NCBI RefSeq assembly: GCF_042186555.1
Contig: NC_133326.1
Coordinates: 433,501,069 to 433,565,068, forward strand
DNA from: Aquarana catesbeiana
Taxonomy: Eukaryota; Chordata; Amphibia; Anura; Ranidae
Length of the DNA stretch: 64,000 nucleotides
Direction: 5' to 3'
Shown: one piece after another, positions 32,683 to 42,726 of the stretch
Numbering within the stretch: the first letter of the stretch is position 1
Layout: every line of letters begins with the position of its first letter
Program-made: the position numbers and the translations under genes
Notes under the pieces: generated by a model
What the model saw: the letters and a program-made list of their open reading frames with translations, nothing else
What the model was told of the DNA's origin: nothing
The model's database searches: none

Positions 32683-33470
32683 AAAAAGGACCAGAGGGTC
32701 TAGGGAAAGGATTCTTCAGAGAGGAACACACAGGCTTTAGAAGATTGCAAAAGTGGAAAAATTGATTAATAAAAACATGTAAATATCCACCCACAATGAC
32801 AAATAACCACTATATACCTCCACCAGTGGATGAAGTAATGATGAAATAACAGACACACCACATGAACCCTCCTCAATCACTCAAATTCCCACCCTCTCAC
32901 AGAGTATGGGTAGTATAAATGACAAACTGACAGTAGCAAATTCTAATGTTTAGGGCAATGTAAAAATTATGGTGGAACACCAAAGTACAAAAAATAATAA
33001 TAATAATAATATGCCCTAGAAGCATTGAATAAGTGCACCACTTGTATAGTAGTCTCTATTTGAATAAGTAGATGTCGTAGATCCTGCCATTAACTGAGGA
33101 TGGAAATGAAAAAAACACTGTTACTGCTGACAAGTTATTCGGAATGGACCTTTGGGAAGAATTATGGAATGTTCTCAAAAAAGCCGTACATCCAGAATAA
33201 TGTGAAGTCTGAAAAAAATGTCAATATGAACGACATCAGATTAATGAAACTAATAGAAACTGACACATACCTTCACTCTACTCCTGCAGGGACTGTCTGT
33301 ATATAGGAGGGAGTACATCTTCACTCATCAGGTTTGAAGCACATGCCTTCTGAAATACAATCCCCATATAATGTCAGGGGAGGGGGAACCTTCCTGATGG
33401 ATGAGGTAAAAGATGTTGACAAAGTCCAGATCTAGAGACGGCCGGCTGGAGTAGGCTATGACACTTCGCT
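32683..33470 (+). repeat. Left arm of the foldback
   Basis: Inverse of 33790-34451 and 42382-42517. It includes a short (AAT)n at 32988-33010 matched by (ATT)n at 34267-34281 in the other arm, which supports a true palindrome rather than chance. Confidence 0.85.
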
Positions 33471-33789
33471 GGGCTTAACACACGCTGCTCTAGGAACGCT
33501 CCCCCTTACACGCCAGGCACCACAGCCGTACAGTGCTGGGAGCGGAGGCTCCAAGCGGTGATAGAGCACTCACTGGCTATGCACAGCTGACTGAATGTGA
33601 GGATGGATCAATTAAGGTCTATTCAAACCAGAAGCTGGATGTGTTCAGAGTCAGGATTCAGAGTCCCATAGGTCCACACTAGTCCAGTGAAATCATCTGT
33701 TCGCCAGGCAGCCAAAGGGGAGCTGAAAAAAAACATTTGCCGATTGAAACACGTCAGCTGGACACCCCTACATTCACAGCACCCACCTG

Positions 33790-34451
33790 GAATCTATTTC
33801 CATACCCCCTTTTCCTTTGTCATAGCCTACTCCAGCCGGCTCTGGATCTGGACTTTGTCAACATCTTTTACCTCGTCCATCAGGAAGGTTCCCCCTCCCC
33901 TGACATTATCAGGGGATTGTATTTCAGAAGGCATGTGCTTCCAACCTGATGAGTGAAGCTGTACTCCCTCCTATACACGGACAATCTCTGCAGGAGTGGA
34001 GTGAAGGTATGTGTCAGTTTCTATCTGTTTCATTAATATGATGCCATTCATATTGACATTTTTTCAACCTTCACATTATTCTGGATGTACGGCATCTTTG
34101 AGAACATTCCATAATTCTTCCCAAAGGTCCATTCCCTAATAACTTGTCAGCAGTAACAGTGTTTTTTTCATTTCCATGCGCAGTTAATGGCACGATCTAC
34201 GACATCTACTTATTCAAATAGAGACTACTATACAAGTGGTTCACTTATTCAATGCTTCTAGGGCATATTATTATTATTATTTGTATTTTGGTGTTCCACC
34301 ATCATTTTTGCATTGCCCTAAACATTAGAATTTTCTACTGTCAGTTTGTCATTTATACTACCCATACTACGTGTGGGGGTGGGAATTTGAGTGAATGAGG
34401 AGGGTTCATGTGATGTGTCTGTTATTTCATCATTACTTCATCCACTGGTGC
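33790..34451 (-). repeat. Right arm of the foldback, inner part
   Basis: Runs as the inverse of the left arm up to TCATCCACTGGTG at 34451, where the L2 LINE begins; the outer part resumes at 42382. Confidence 0.85.
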
Positions 34452-36426
34452 TTCCCTCTTCCCTCTCCCTTGGGGGCCTTCTCTGGACTCACTCCCCCAG
34501 ACCAAGTGGACGGAAGGGAGTGGGAATCCTTCTAGCCCCATGCAGCACCTATCAGGTACTTCACCCACCTCCCTCTCTGACACTCTCCTCTTTTGAGGCT
34601 TATTGCATTCGTCTATTCTCTCCCATTTCTCTAAGAATTGCTGTCATCTACCGGCCCCCTGGACCAGTATCAGCCTTTCTTGATGACTTCTCTGCCTGGC
34701 TACCCTACTTTCTCTCTGCTGAAATCCCCACAATCATTCTTGGGGACTTCAACATCCCTGTTAACACTAACACTACTATTACTTCTAAACTTCTCAGTCT
34801 CACCTCATCGCTTGACCTGAAGCAATGGATACAGGCTCCTACCCACTCCAACGGCAACACCCTTGACCTTGCCTTCTCCTATCTGTGCACTCCGTGCAAC
34901 CTTTCCAACAATCCACTCCCACTCTCTGATCACCACCTTATTAGTTTTGCTCTCTCCTTGTCTTCCACCTCTTCTCCCTCCAACCGCCTAATGGTTACCC
35001 GTAGAAACCTTCGCCACCTCAACCCTTCTCTTCTCTACTCTGCTACTGATCACCTCTATGACAAAATCTCACCTCTGCCCTGCCCCAACCAAGCTACTTT
35101 CATCTACAACAGCTCACTGTCTTCCTCCCTAGACAAGCTTGCCCCCCTCACTACACGCAGAATTAGGCCCCGACTGCTACAACCCTGGCAAACAGATGAC
35201 ACCAGAAGTCTCAGAAAACGTAGCCGCGCTCTTGAGCGCCTGTGGCATAAGACTAAGACCCAGGAAGACTTCACACAATATAAATCTGCCCTCCTAAAAT
35301 ACTACTCCTGCCTTCACACTGCCAAACAGACCTACTTTATCACACTCATTAACACCTTCTCATCCAGTCCACGTCAACTCTTCTCTACCTTCAATACTCT
35401 ACTCTGTCCTCCACTGCCTCCACCCACCAACTCACTCACTGCCCAGGAGATTGCCAATCACTTCAAAACTAAGATTGATACAATTCATGAGGAGATCACC
35501 AATGTGCAAAAACCTCCCCCATGCAACACCCCATGTCCACAGATACAATCATTACTTCCCTCATTCAACCCTGTTACTATTACTGAGGTTGCTAAACTTT
35601 TATCTAGCACCCATCTAACCACTTGACCCCTGGATCCTGTTCCCTCGCAAATGCTACGCTCACCCTCTGACTTGATTCTACACTCTCTAACTCACATTTT
35701 CAACCTCTCCCTCTCCTGTGGCATCTTCCCAAACTCTCTAAAACATGCGCTGGTCATCCCCATTCTAAAAAAGCCCTCACTGGATCCCACCAATCTCAAC
35801 AACTTACGTCCAATCTCCTTACTCTCCTTCTCCTCCAAACTTCTTGAAAGACTGGTCTACAACCGACTAAGCGACCATCTGACCATGAATAAACTTCTAG
35901 ATCCCCTCCAGTCCGGTTTTCGCCCTCCACACTCCACGGAAACTGCTCTCCTTAAACTCTCAAATGACCTACTAATGGCTAAAGCCAATGGACACTATTC
36001 TGTACTACTTCTCCTGGATCTCTCTGCTGCCTTTGACACAGTGGACCACCCCCTCCTCCTCAAAAAACTCCACTCCTTTGGTCTCCGTGACTGTACTCTT
36101 CGCTGGTTCTCATCCTACCTATCACACCGCTCCTTCAGTGTCACTTACAACTCTACTTCCTCCTCTCCTCTTCCTTTTTCCGTTGGGGTCCCCCAAGGTT
36201 CTGTTCTTGGACCTCTCCTTTTCTCTATCTACACCACCTCCTTGGGTCAGTTGATTGCCTCCCATGGCTTTCAATATCATCTCTACGCTGATGACACCCA
36301 AATCTATCTCTCCACCCCCCAGCTCTCTCCATCTGTCTCCTCACGCATTACCAACTTACTAGCAGACATATCAGCCTGGATGTCACAACACTTCCTCAAA
36401 CTCAACCTATCCAAAACCGATAAAAG
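34452..36426 (+). pseudogene. L2 ORF2, endonuclease and RT, one stop codon
   Basis: The open stretch shows APE endonuclease motifs (GVGILL, VIYRPPGP, IILGDFNIPVN, NGNTLDLAF, LSDHHLISF). A linker and then the RT follow: LNNLRPISLLSFSSKLLERL, LDLSAAFDTVDH (first Asp), GVPQGSVLGPLLF and YHLYADDTQIYLS (catalytic pair). A single TGA at 35624-35626, in HLTT-stop-PLDP, breaks an otherwise continuous frame. The ORF's apparent start at 34391 lies in foldback sequence and is not native. The remaining C-terminus is at 41453. Confidence 0.9.
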
Positions 36427-38125
36427 AGAGAAGGGGGTTGGGGTATAGGTACCCCTGGGACTTTTGTGGTGCTTTTCAAAATTTAAATGGATCGATATAG
36501 AAAAGTAAATCAAAAAGAAAATAACACTGTATGCAAAATGCCAAACTGACTGTAAGTAATCTTTAGATTCAAAATCTTTAATAGTTTAAGAATATTACAA
36601 AACACCATCTATAAACAAGCACAATTTTACAATTACGGTCAATCAGTGAAAAATTGATATTTTAAAAATAGAAACCACTTTGCGATACCAATCTCAACAT
36701 GTTTCGCTCAACACATGAGCTTCATCAGGAGTTTTTTGGTACAGGTGTGGCATACTATAAGTAAAAAAGGAGAGAGAAGACAAAATACAAATCAGATGCT
36801 TACAAAACATTTAAAGATGTAGTTTCAAAACAGAAATTACATTAAGTAGTACTGAAAAAAACAAATGGTATATATACATTTGCATACAAACAATACATGT
36901 GCTATATGAGTGAAATTCTCAAGTTTCTACAGGTCTATGATAATGACAATCTAAACATGGTGAACAAATAATTATGATCATTATATGATGTATATTTTAG
37001 TTTCCAAGCCCACAAAAGCAAGATACAATAATGTGGACATGGGAAAGACATAAAACATAAAAACATAAAAAGTGGGATTTGCTTACCAAGCCAAAACAGA
37101 TTTGAAGATGAATAGTAGACAACTAGATTGTAAATGTATATAAAGTTCCGTGGCTCAAATACCAATCAATTACATGCGTCTCACCCGCCTAGGACCTCCC
37201 AAAAACCGTTTTTTGGTCCACAGAGGGGCCCAAGTATAGAGTAACTGAAAGTTAGACATTAAAAGAAAAAAAAAAAAAAAATAAATAATAATAATGAATT
37301 GCTTCTACATAGTCCACTGCGGGGTAGAGAGGGCAGTTATCATAGGAGCTGAAAAGTTTGAAAATTACCTTATAGGTTGAATCAAGGAGTGAATGTTCAG
37401 GGCTAAAATAGCCGTATAAACAAAAACATAAGGGAGAGCAACGCTCCAGTTTCACCACAAGGTGGCACTCCAAGTTGACAACCCCTATGAGTCAGACCAA
37501 GAGATCCACGTATAGACACTGCCCCAGTAAACTACAAAAAACAATACAATAAAACAGCCAATTACTATAAGGAGCTTTTTAGCAGTATCATTGGTTCGGT
37601 CATCAACAGGAGATGACCCTCCACTGGTGAACAACTTCGCTTACCTGAGAGGTGGGGTGGATGTGTACGGAAGGGGAGAGCGGCATATACCTCCCCTAGC
37701 AGCCTCAGAGCCACTGTCAGGGGATAGCGGCTAATCAGCCGTACTATATAGGTCCCTCCATCACGGCGGCGTCTGACGTCACCGCCGGGATGCGGACGCA
37801 TCGTGAGGCCCTCCCTCAGGTCACATGTGTCCAATGAACAGCAAGGGGGCGAAGCCGGATACCATCCAGGTTCCGCCCCTCCTAGTCGGACGTGCGTGCT
37901 TCAGGCACTCATAGCTCCGACAGTGTAGGTGGGCGCATGCGCAGGCCGGGAGCGATGTTAGAACCCAGCCATCGCGCAGGCGCACTACAAACGAAGCATA
38001 AGGGAAGAAATAATGAACGGCAACAAAACCAAGTGTCACTCATTGCCTGTCAGGGGCAGGGCAGAAAAAAGATCAATCCTTAAATGAATGCATATCAGCC
38101 ATGACTAAGGGAAAAAGGAATGGGG

Positions 38126-38157
<32 letters not shown>

Positions 38158-38752
38158 TTATATGCACATAGAAAGAAATATTGAAAAATGGTAAATGTTA
38201 AGCAGTTTCCCAAACCTAATAATACTATGTTCCAACGATTTATAATGTGGAATTAATGCCACTAAGGATACAGATGCCATGGCTTACAGGATTACTTTAA
38301 AAGATAAAATAAAAAATTAAATATATTTAAATAGACAGACTAACTAGGGATAACTAGCTGGTTTGGCCACAGGACCCATGTACCTTGAAAGGGAGTTTGA
38401 TACCTCTAGGGCCGCCCAGGGGAGGGTGATTGATTACTCACTCCAAACCCTAAGTGCCCGTGGCGTCCGTGCGGATCAAAGCAAAAAAGGGGAAGAAGAG
38501 AGGGCCTCAATTGGTGGGAGAGACAGCAATCATTTACATTGTCTTGTCAAAAAACTAAATTTGTTTTAAGGGAATAATAAATTTATATTGGCTTGGGAAG
38601 GAAACCCCACTATATATGAAAACAACCAGGAAATAACCACATAAAAGGGACAAAAAATACATAATATATACAAAAAATGTATACTAGAATTGTGTATCAT
38701 GAAATCTTGACCAATCCAGATGGAATAAACAAAGGCAGATACATCTGGTGGA
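36427..38752 (-). other. 3' region of PLE 2
   Basis: Non-coding. From its 5' side (high coordinates) it contains a 30-base A-run on the plus strand (38126-38155). A CpG-rich block follows (GACGTCACCGCCGGGATGCG, GCGCATGCGCAGG), then a second A-run. The hammerhead-like sequence is about 270 bases before the outer tip. No second gene. Confidence 0.6.
36691..36731 (-). ncRNA. Hammerhead-like ribozyme motif in PLE 2
   Basis: Minus strand reads CTGATGA, a hairpin GCTCA-TGTGT-TGAGC, then GAAAC. That is the order of a hammerhead catalytic core (CUGANGA, stem II, GAAA), with one extra A before the stem. PLEs are known to carry hammerheads in their terminal repeats. Stem III and the cleavage triplet were not assigned, so activity is unproven. 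Confidence 0.5.
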
Positions 38753-41179
38753 CTAAAGGAATGGTTTGAAACTAAACGCATCATTGAGGCCTGGAGGTTT
38801 TAGGGCGGATAAGGTGTGTATCCAACGGGTCTCACGTTGCAAGAGCACCTTATCATAGTCACCCCCACATTCCCCTGGGGGGACATGTTCCAACGCAAAA
38901 AAATGCATTTTGTTACTGTCAAAATCATGGTGCAGGCCCATGTGTCGGCTAATGGGCGTCTCCATTTTCTTTTTTAGAACCAGGGATACATGGTCCCTGA
39001 TCCTGCAGAAAAAGGGGCGCTTGGTTTTGCCTATATAAAATCCATAGCATTCACACATCATAATGTATACAATCCCAATGGATTGACAAGTGACGGAGAA
39101 TCTTGGTTTAAAGTGGCGGCCATTGGGGAGTATAATGCCTCTCGCAGAGTGAATAAATCTACAAAAGGAACATTTGTGGCAGGGTCTACACCCCTTTCGG
39201 GATTCTGTTGTTGATTGTACACCAGTATCATAATGGCTATGTACCAAAGTATCCCTCAGAGATCTAGATCGCCTAAATGTGATCTCCGGGTAGGATTTTA
39301 AGTGCTTAGATACTTTCTCGTCTCCCATTAGGAGATACCAGTGTTTTTGGATGATCTCACGTACTTGCTTTTGTTGGCCTGAAAATCTGGTGATTAGTCT
39401 GACACTCGAATCTGCCTTGTTAGGTCTAGCTAGATGTATAAGTAGGGATCTCTTTTGGTTTTTGGCTTTTAGATAGGCCTTTTTCAAACACTTCTTGCTA
39501 TAGCCTCGTTGGCTCAAACGAGACTGCAATAATTTCGCTTGGTACTCAAAATCTGATTCAGTGCTGCAATTACGTCTTATCCTGAGATATTGCCCATAAG
39601 GTAAATTGTTAATAAGGGGGGCGGGATGTGAGCTTGTGGCATGTAGTACCGAATTACCCGTCGAGGGTTTTCGGTACAGGGTGGTTCCAATGTTGCCTTC
39701 ATCGTCTACTAGTACTTGAACGTCTAGAAAGGTCAATTGATGTTGGCTCATTTCAAACGTGAATTTTAGATTATATTTGTTGACCTTCAGGCTCTCGAGG
39801 AAGGCAAGAAGATTAGGTTTACTACCCTGCCAGATAAAAAAAATGTCGTCGATGAATCGCTTCCATATCAGGACATGCTCAACAAATGCCTGCATATCCT
39901 CCCTGAAGAACAATTCACGCTCCCACCCCCCCAGATACAGGTTGGCATAGGCTGGGGCACATTTCGTCCCCATAGCCACTCCCTGTATCTGGAGGTAGTG
40001 GGAGCCCCCGAACAAGAAAACGTTATTGGACAAAATGAAAAACAAAAGATCCAGGATGAATCGGATATAACCCACCGAGGCATCCGGATCTTCAGATAGG
40101 AAGCCCCCCACAACTTCCACCCCCAATTCATGAGGGATAGAGTTGTAGAGGGCTTCTACATCCAGAGCCACTAGCCAAGAACCAGGAGGTATGGCGACAC
40201 CATCCAGCACACGGAGGAGGTCCCCCGTGTCCTGAAGGTAGGACGTCAGACCCTCCACATGGGGCCTCAGAAAGTCATCCACCAGTTTACTTGCCATCTC
40301 CGTAAGGGACCCATTGCCCGATACAATGGGTCTGCCCGGAGGCATTTTGTGGTTTTTGTGTATTTTTGGGAGTGCGTACAAAGTTGGAGTTCGTGGCGCG
40401 CTTACATTAAGAAATTCATAAGTGTTTTTCGTTATTAGACCTTTGTGATAAGCTGAACCTATCAAATGCTTATATCTGGTGGTTATAAGGGCAAGATGGC
40501 TGGGGGAGACTCTCCGGTACCAATGACTGTTCCTGACAATGGCCACAACCATGGCTTCATAGTGGATTTTGTCCATAATGACCAAATTGCCTCCCTTATC
40601 AGAAGGTTTGATCACTATGTCCTTGTTATTTTGTAGGAGTTTGAGGGCCTCTAATTGGGAGGCAGTTAAGTTGGATCTAGATATATCCTTCCATTTAGTT
40701 TGGGAGATTTCATTGGTAACCTGTCTGGTGAACGCCCACACATTGGGGTTACCCCGAAGGGTCGGGAAAGTACGAGATTTGGGCTTGTATTCCCTAGGTC
40801 TAGATGGGAGACAAGGCAAGAAAGTAGGTGGGGAGGATGGAGGTGGGGGAGGGGGGGGGTCCGTGTTGGCCAGGAAAGAGTCTGCCTCCAATAGATCACT
40901 CTCCTCCAGACCACCCTCATCCCACAGCTCCATCAACTCCTCTAGAGCTTTAATATCTGCAATGGTCATATCACGCCAAGCAGGGTCCCCAAGAGACTGA
41001 TCATTTGGGAATGAATCTGGCTTGTCAAATATTATTTTAAACATCAACCTTCTAGAAAAAAGATTGATATCTTTAATCAATTCAAATTGGTCGACCCTCT
41101 GCGTGGGGCAGAAGGTCAAACCTAATTTGAGAACTGATATTTGTTCAGCTGAAAGAGTATGGGAAGATAGATTTATCAC
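38753..41179 (-). CDS. PLE reverse transcriptase with GIY-YIG endonuclease, 808 aa
   Basis: The only long undamaged frame in the window. N-terminal about 190 residues contain a Pro-rich stretch (PPPPPPPSSPP). The RT then shows DIVIKPSDKGGNLVIMDK, TLYALPKIHKNHKMPPGRPI, LVALDVEALYNSIPHELG (first Asp), IQGVAMGTKCAPAYANLYLG and RFIDDIFFIWQG (catalytic Asp pair). A Cys/His cluster (CRPCHKCSFCRF) precedes the C-terminal GIY-YIG nuclease (VYIMMCECYGFYIGKTKRPF, then RIRDH and a Glu-bearing tail). Domain order matches Neptune/Poseidon-type vertebrate PLEs. Start taken at 41179; the true protein may begin upstream, since 41430-41176 is open in another frame. All catalytic residues visible are present, so it may encode active enzyme. 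Confidence 0.93.
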   Translation of the reverse strand: MINLSSHTLSAEQISVLKLGLTFCPTQRVDQFELIKDINLFSRRLMFKIIFDKPDSFPNDQSLGDPAWRDMTIADIKALEELMELWDEGGLEESDLLEADSFLANTDPPPPPPPSSPPTFLPCLPSRPREYKPKSRTFPTLRGNPNVWAFTRQVTNEISQTKWKDISRSNLTASQLEALKLLQNNKDIVIKPSDKGGNLVIMDKIHYEAMVVAIVRNSHWYRRVSPSHLALITTRYKHLIGSAYHKGLITKNTYEFLNVSAPRTPTLYALPKIHKNHKMPPGRPIVSGNGSLTEMASKLVDDFLRPHVEGLTSYLQDTGDLLRVLDGVAIPPGSWLVALDVEALYNSIPHELGVEVVGGFLSEDPDASVGYIRFILDLLFFILSNNVFLFGGSHYLQIQGVAMGTKCAPAYANLYLGGWERELFFREDMQAFVEHVLIWKRFIDDIFFIWQGSKPNLLAFLESLKVNKYNLKFTFEMSQHQLTFLDVQVLVDDEGNIGTTLYRKPSTGNSVLHATSSHPAPLINNLPYGQYLRIRRNCSTESDFEYQAKLLQSRLSQRGYSKKCLKKAYLKAKNQKRSLLIHLARPNKADSSVRLITRFSGQQKQVREIIQKHWYLLMGDEKVSKHLKSYPEITFRRSRSLRDTLVHSHYDTGVQSTTESRKGCRPCHKCSFCRFIHSARGIILPNGRHFKPRFSVTCQSIGIVYIMMCECYGFYIGKTKRPFFCRIRDHVSLVLKKKMETPISRHMGLHHDFDSNKMHFFALEHVPPGECGGDYDKVLLQRETRWIHTLSALKPPGLNDAFSFKPFL

Positions 41180-41452
41180 TTCGAAGTTCTCCGCGGCCCT
41201 TTCGTCGATGTCTCTAGGGGCCCTGCTTTCTTGGAGTCCGTCACTGGTTGAGAAAATATCGGTGCTGGACGAAAATCCGAATGTGTAGGTGCAGAATTAA
41301 TGTTACTTACTTGTAACTTGGGAGACAAGGGAAGAGAGGGAGTGTTCGCAGAGGGAGTGCTCATATACGTTTCCGGGTGACTCGGTGCGTATGTGGACGA
41401 ACCTTTGGCCGAATTGGCTCGTGTAACCATTGGGGCCTTTGCGTATGGAGTG

Positions 41453-42162
41453 CGCTCATGATATTTCCTCTCTCAGGTGCCACTTCCCCTGCTTTCTCTG
41501 TCAATAGCAACGGCTCAACTATCAACCCATCTCCCCACGCCAGGGTCCTAGGTGTAATCCTGGACTCTGAACTAACCTTTCGACCCCACATTCTATCACT
41601 ATCCAAAGCTTGCCGCCTCAATCTCCGCAACATCTCCAAGATACGCCCCTTCCAAACCAATGTCACCACAAAGCTTCTAATCCACTCCCTGGTCATCTCC
41701 CGCCTCGACTACTGCAACTCCCTCCTCATTGGTTTACCTCTAAATAGGCTATCCCCACTTCAGTCCATCATGAACGCTGCTGCCAGGCTCATCCACCACA
41801 CAAACCGCTCAGCGTCTGCTACACCCCTCTGCCAATCCCTCCATTGGCTGCCACTCAGTCACCGAATTAAATTCAAGATACTAACTATAACTTACAAAGC
41901 CATCCACAACCTGGCCCCCAGCTACATCTCTAACCTAGTCACAAAATACCAACCTAATCGTTCTCTTCGCTCCTCCCAAGACCTCCTGCTCTCAAACTCC
42001 CTTGTCACCTCATCCCATTCTCGCCTTCAGGACTTCTCCAGAGCCTCCCCCATCCTCTGGAATGCTCTACCCCAATCCGTCCGATTTTCTCCTACTTTAT
42101 CCACTTTCAGACGATCCCTGAAAACTCATCTCTTCAGAGAAGCCTATCTGGCCCCCACCTAA
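41453..42162 (+). pseudogene. L2 ORF2 C-terminal part
   Basis: Continues the L2 frame after the PLE: ARVLGVILDSELTFRPHI, RLDYCNSLLIGLP, LHWLPLSHRIKFKILTITYK and RRSLKTHLFREAY, the conserved C-terminal region of L2-type polymerases. It is open to the natural stop at 42160-42162. With 34452-36426 it represents one ORF carrying a single nonsense codon and the PLE insertion. Confidence 0.9.
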
Positions 42163-42381
42163 CAACTGTACATTTATCTTCTCAATCAGCACATCACCCA
42201 CAATTATTACCTCTTGTATCTTTTGACCTTCCCTCTTAGATTGTAAGCTCTAAGGAGCAGGGCCCTCTGATTCCTACTGTATCAAAGTGTATTGTATTTG
42301 TACTGTCTACCCTCAAGTTGTAAAGCGCTACGTAAACTGTTGGCGCTATATAAATCCTGTATAATAATAACAATAATAATA
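42163..42381 (+). other. L2 3' UTR and tail
   Basis: TTGTAAGCTCTAAGGAGCAG through GCGCTATATAAATCCTGTAT, then ATAATAATAACAATAATAAT. This is the recognisable L2 3' end; foldback sequence resumes at 42382. Confidence 0.85.
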
Positions 42382-42712
42382 TAGTGGTTATTTGTCATTG
42401 TGGGTGGATATTTACATGTTTTTATTAATAATTTTTTTTCATTTTTGCAATCTTCTAAAGCCTGTGTGTTCATCTCTGAAGAATCCTTTCCCTAGACCCT
42501 CTGGACCTTTTTTTAAATATGTGCCTTCATGATTCAGAGGAACTTACCTATCCTGCTTCAACATTATTTAGCATCCAGGTATTAGGCTCAGTGTCTGTCT
42601 ATAGGCTTATAATCATTGTTCTAATTGTGTAGGTTGCACAGATATTATTAGCCTATCAGACACTTATATGCAATAGGAGGCTTTCCTGACCTTTCTTTTT
42701 TGTTTTTCTACA

Positions 42713-42726
42713 ACCCCAAGGAATTC
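42713..42726 (+). repeat. Target duplication, right (foldback element)
   Basis: ACCCCAAGGAATTC, exact match to 32662-32675. Confidence 0.88.

Larger units (their letters stand above)
36427..41452 (-). mobile_element. Penelope-like element (PLE 2) with intact coding region
   Basis: 5.0-kb minus-strand insertion in L2 ORF2. Coding region 38753-41179, then a long 3' region (36427-38752) with a hammerhead-like motif (36691-36731), a CpG-rich block (37740-37985) and two A-runs (37262-37281, 38126-38155). The outer 3' tip carries GGGGTATAGGT at 36439, also found at the tip of PLE 3 (46308). Target duplication was not resolved. Confidence 0.85.
34452..42381 (+). mobile_element. L2 LINE, 5'-truncated, split by a PLE
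   Basis: Plus-strand L2-clade element entering the foldback. It begins in the endonuclease and ends with GCGCTATATAAATCCTGTATAATAATAA and a short TAA-like tail, characteristic of L2. The PLE at 36427-41452 interrupts ORF2 after LNLSKTD; coding resumes at 41453 (MIFPLSGAT). Confidence 0.9.
32676..42712. mobile_element. Palindromic foldback element, PLE-related, inside piggyBac 2
   Basis: Left arm 32683-33470 and right arm about 33790-34451 plus 42382-42517 are inverted copies. Pairs such as GAAAGGATTCTTCAGAGA at 32702 with its inverse at 42471, and the CATTGCCCTAAACATTAGAA region, can be followed through. The central 330 bases contain AGCTGA...GATTGAAACACGTCAGCT (33721-33758), which resembles the hammerhead-like motif of the PLEs here. 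No protein. An L2 insertion at 34452 splits the right arm. Assignment to PLE is inference from the motif and the inverted-end structure. Confidence 0.7.
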
